Shown here piece by piece: positions 61,427 through 64,000 of a stretch of 64,000 nucleotides of DNA. How positions within the stretch are numbered: the first letter of the stretch is position 1; each line of letters opens with the position of its first letter. The translations under genes were made by a program, and so were the position numbers. The notes beneath the pieces are model-generated. The model was given only the letters and a program-made list of their open reading frames with translations, had not been told where the DNA came from and did no database searches. Source of the DNA: Rhea pennata (taxonomy: Eukaryota > Chordata > Aves > Rheiformes > Rheidae); assembly GCF_028389875.1 (NCBI RefSeq), contig NC_084664.1, positions 119,795,466 to 119,859,465 of the forward strand. Direction: 5' to 3'.

Positions 61427-61461
61427 AAAAAAAAACAAAAAAAAAACAAACAAAAAAAAAA
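61427..61461. repeat. A-rich simple repeat (A-runs with single C)
   Basis: Runs of nine to ten A separated by C or CAAAC. Confidence 0.85.
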
Positions 61462-61930
61462 CTCAAAGCAGAACGTAGAAGCAAAAAAAATTCAACTCTA
61501 ACTGTCTGTGGTAGTTAGACAACATGGCAAAAGTGAGAATCTTCCCTCGTGTCGTGTCCAATCCTCTGTGGACACCCCAAATCTGCTTTCCTTTTATATT
61601 AAGGGACAGAAGATTGCTTTTAGTTGTGAGGTTAGTGGTCGTACATTCCATGGGAAAGTGAGAATCCATCCATCTTTTGGACCATCCCCAAGAGAGAGAA
61701 GTTTAATGGATGGGAAAGGGACTGACTCCTAGATAGCATACTCTCTAGATGACTTGAAACCTGTAGAACCCTCAATACCAAATTAGACAGGAAATAGGGT
61801 AATTTAAAAGCTTAAAGATCCATTTAACTTTTTAAGTCTTTCAATCAGAACAACTGGAGGTCTGAGGAGGACTTGATTGAGAGTCACAGTACCAGAAAAC
61901 AATTAAGTGAGTTTATCCCTTATAAGAATT

Positions 61931-61992
61931 TTATATACATAAACATATACACACATATACATACTTATATACACACACACATGTATGTATAA
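61931..61992. repeat. Degenerate TA/CA repeat
   Basis: Mixed ATAC, CACA and TATG units, probably a decayed dinucleotide array. Confidence 0.8.
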
Positions 61993-62540
61993 TCTCCAGG
62001 TAAGTATCTCATTCCTGAATTCCTGAAATACAGAGCTACCCATCTTTACAGTAAAGTCCTGACCAAGTTACATTAATGTTGTCTTATGACAAAAACTATG
62101 ACATTCCCCTTTTCAATTTGTTCCATTACCAGCACTGCGCTTTTGTAGACAGCTTTAGATGCTACTGGAACTATTCTGAAAAGCAGCTGCTTTCACAGCA
62201 GACTGAATTCAAATCCTTTTTTTAAGGACTCCTAGAAAGTTATCCAAGAATCTTCTTGCTCTGTTTTCATCCCGCACTTGTCCCCTCTAATCCAATATAC
62301 AACACACCCTTATCTAACCTGAAAATCATGGTAACAAATCATCTAGTGTTAGCCTCTTAAAACTATCAGGACACGACATACAAGTCTCCGTAAGAATCAG
62401 TATGGTTAGCCCTAGAAGACATAAATAGCACTTCACCGCTGTATTCTGAAGCCAGAGAATAAGACATTTGTACTCTAAAAAGAAGTTGCCCAGAAACTGA
62501 GTATGAATATGAAAAACAAATTCAAGAAGTGATTAAATTA

Positions 62541-62555
62541 TGTATATATACACAC

Positions 62556-62604
<49 letters not shown>
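62541..62604. repeat. TA microsatellite with embedded CACACGTGTG palindrome
   Basis: A perfect 26-bp palindrome at 62543-62568, centred on CACACGTGTG, followed by an uninterrupted TA array to about 62604. It has cruciform-forming potential. Confidence 0.93.
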
Positions 62605-62608
<4 letters not shown>

Positions 62609-63012
62609 AACCATGAGTAGACAAGAAAAATTTAATGAATTAGAACCACTGAGTTCTTATGAATCAGAAACTGGCTAAAAGCAGCGGATTGATTGGACTT
62701 TAGTAAATTTTCAACATAGTAAATGGTTAATTGTAGGATGCATCAGGGCTGTAAACAGTAAAGATAGTTTAACAGATTACTAACTAGAAGCGAAAACAGT
62801 GAGACAATAACATTCAGTGGGAAGGAAACCAGCTATTTTAACTAATATAGCTAAAACTGGAGAAGGCTTGAGAGCTTCAGTAAGAAGTAAATTAAGTGAT
62901 GGGATATGCAATTTAAAATCTATCTAAAAATCTATCGAGTTTGTTGAATCCCTCCAAAGTGCTATTTTTACATGAATAGTGTTAAAGACAAACTCACTGA
63001 CAATCTGGGGTG

Positions 63013-63520
63013 AATCACAGAATGGCTGAGGTTGGAAGGGACCTCTGGAGATCATCTAGTCCAACCCCCTTGCTCAAGCAGGGTCACCTACAGCATGTTA
63101 GACAGGATCACATCCAGGCAGGTTTTGAATACCTCCAGAGAAGGAGACTCCACAACCTCTCTGGGCTACTTATTCCAGGGCTCTGTAATCCTCACAGGAA
63201 AGAAGGTTTTCCTCATTTTCAGGGGGAACTTCCTATGTTTCAGTTTGTGCCCAATTGCCTCATCCTGCTCGGCATTGCTGGAAAGAGTCTGGCCCCATTC
63301 TCTTGACGCCCTCTCTTAAGGTATTTATAGACATTGATAAGATCCCCTCTCAGTCTTCTCTTTTCCAGGCTAAACGGGCCCAGCTCTCACAGCTTTCCTC
63401 GCAGGGAAGATGCTCCTGTCCTCTAATCATCTTTGTAGCCCTATGCTGGACTCCCAACAGTAGCTGCTCCATATCACACTGGTACTGAGGAGCCCAGAAT
63501 TGGACACAGAATTGAGAGGG
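63013..63520 (-). mobile_element. CR1 LINE, 5'-truncated 3' end
   Basis: Minus-orientation CR1. The plus strand starts GAATCACAGAATGGCTGAGG (reverse complement of the 3' tail), then TTGGAAGGGACCTCTGGAGA, TCATCTAGTCCAACCCCCTT, GGAGACTCCACAACCTCTCT, ACATTGATAAGATCCCCTCT and GCCCTATGCTGGACTCCCAA. It is shared block by block with the copy at 8430-8805 and extends about 130 bp further 5'. The element is truncated around 63520. Overlapping ORFs of 77-98 codons on both strands belong to this repeat and are not genes. It sits in the inferred ZBTB10 intron, sense to the gene. Confidence 0.93.
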
Positions 63521-64000
63521 GAACATGACAGTGGAACATGAGGTGAGAAAGGAAGGAGAAGTTAGCACATGCTTGTGAATACTTTCAGGAAAACTTACGT
63601 TCAGCAAGTAGTTTAACATGTTCGCTTTACTGAGACAGAAAAGGTATAAACAGATAACCAGTAATAAAAGTTTGTTGAACTACCTAATATTTAAGCAGTA
63701 GTACCCCAACTGGAAGGCCTATTTTGTATAGAAAAAACCCCAAACCACTAGCTTGAATTCTGGTTTGATTTTAAACTTTTGGAAGGAGAACAGTGTTTAA
63801 ATAGGCTTCCCTTCCACCAACTATGATGTTTCTTCTGCCTCACAAAAATACCAAACAACCCAAAACCATAATCAAGAACACAACTCATTTTGCATGCAAT
63901 GTGATATCTAGTAACCACAGCTAGTGTTACAGTTATCCCATCAGCACACTACAAGTGTGTAATACTAGAAGCTCATTCTTTCCTTTTTAGCAATCAAAGG

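Larger units (their letters stand above)
50902..64000 (-). other. ZBTB10: Upstream ZBTB10 intron (partial, runs off the right edge)
   Basis: The exon at 50726-50901 enters in phase 1, so at least one more coding exon is upstream, and a ZBTB10 protein needs a BTB domain exon. No minus-strand open frame of the expected size (several hundred codons, POZ-like) occurs up to 64000. I infer that the BTB exon is beyond the window and that this stretch is mostly or wholly intron. It holds two CR1 copies, a 36-bp minisatellite, several homopolymers and a TA microsatellite, listed separately. Very short coding exons here cannot be excluded by eye. Confidence 0.65.

Noticed and set aside
61508-61732. 74-codon plus-strand ORF considered as a transposase remnant.
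   Set aside because: No recognisable catalytic motif, terminal inverted repeats or target-site duplication was found.
63010-63619. Cluster of overlapping ORFs of 77-98 codons.
   Set aside because: All fall in or at the edge of a truncated CR1 element and lie largely in its 3' end.
1-64000. CRISPR arrays, rRNA genes, tRNA genes and endogenous retroviral LTRs.
   Set aside because: None was seen: no spaced direct repeats, no rRNA-like blocks, no convincing A/B box pair, and no paired LTRs.

Overview
The window looks like a piece of an avian, or at least archosaurian, chromosome. It is AT-rich vertebrate DNA with introns, GT-AG splice sites and isolated CpG islands. The recognisable interspersed repeats are CR1 LINEs: three 5'-truncated copies at 8430-8805 (+), 57690-58612 (-) and 63013-63520 (-). 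Two of them carry the typical 3' tail, an ATTCTATG repeat or a degenerate form of it. No Alu or L1 elements, bacterial operons, CRISPR arrays or rRNA genes were seen.

The only protein-coding gene I recognise with confidence lies on the minus strand. It is the 3' end of a BTB/POZ zinc-finger gene that I identify as ZBTB10. The penultimate exon (50726-50901) carries C2H2 finger 1 and most of finger 2. The terminal exon (coding part 47726-48031) completes finger 2 across a phase-0 junction, adds a cysteine/histidine-rich segment, and ends in a very acidic tail and a stop. The intron between them is 48032-50725. The 5' part of the gene, including the BTB domain, must lie beyond the right edge, so 50902-64000 is read as intron. 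That intron holds two CR1 copies in the same orientation as the gene, a 36-bp x 4 minisatellite, a long TA microsatellite with a 26-bp palindrome, two G-run clusters and several pure homopolymers.

Left of 47726 come the ZBTB10 3' UTR, whose end I cannot fix, and a long AT-rich stretch without recognisable genes (about 28-47 kb). The 15.1-16.6 kb region is a strong CpG island. Just downstream on the plus strand are two well-formed splice-bounded segments (16763-16834 and 18739 onward) that join into one open frame, a possible small gene or lncRNA with a 64-residue ORF. A smaller CpG-rich patch at the left edge ends in a good minus-strand splice donor at 152/151 and may be the first exon of a transcript leaving the window. 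Most other open frames look like chance ORFs.

The best candidates for something undescribed are the CpG-island transcript with its 64-codon frame, the atypical Cys/His module after the two ZBTB10 fingers, and the intronic minisatellite. None can be proven from sequence alone.
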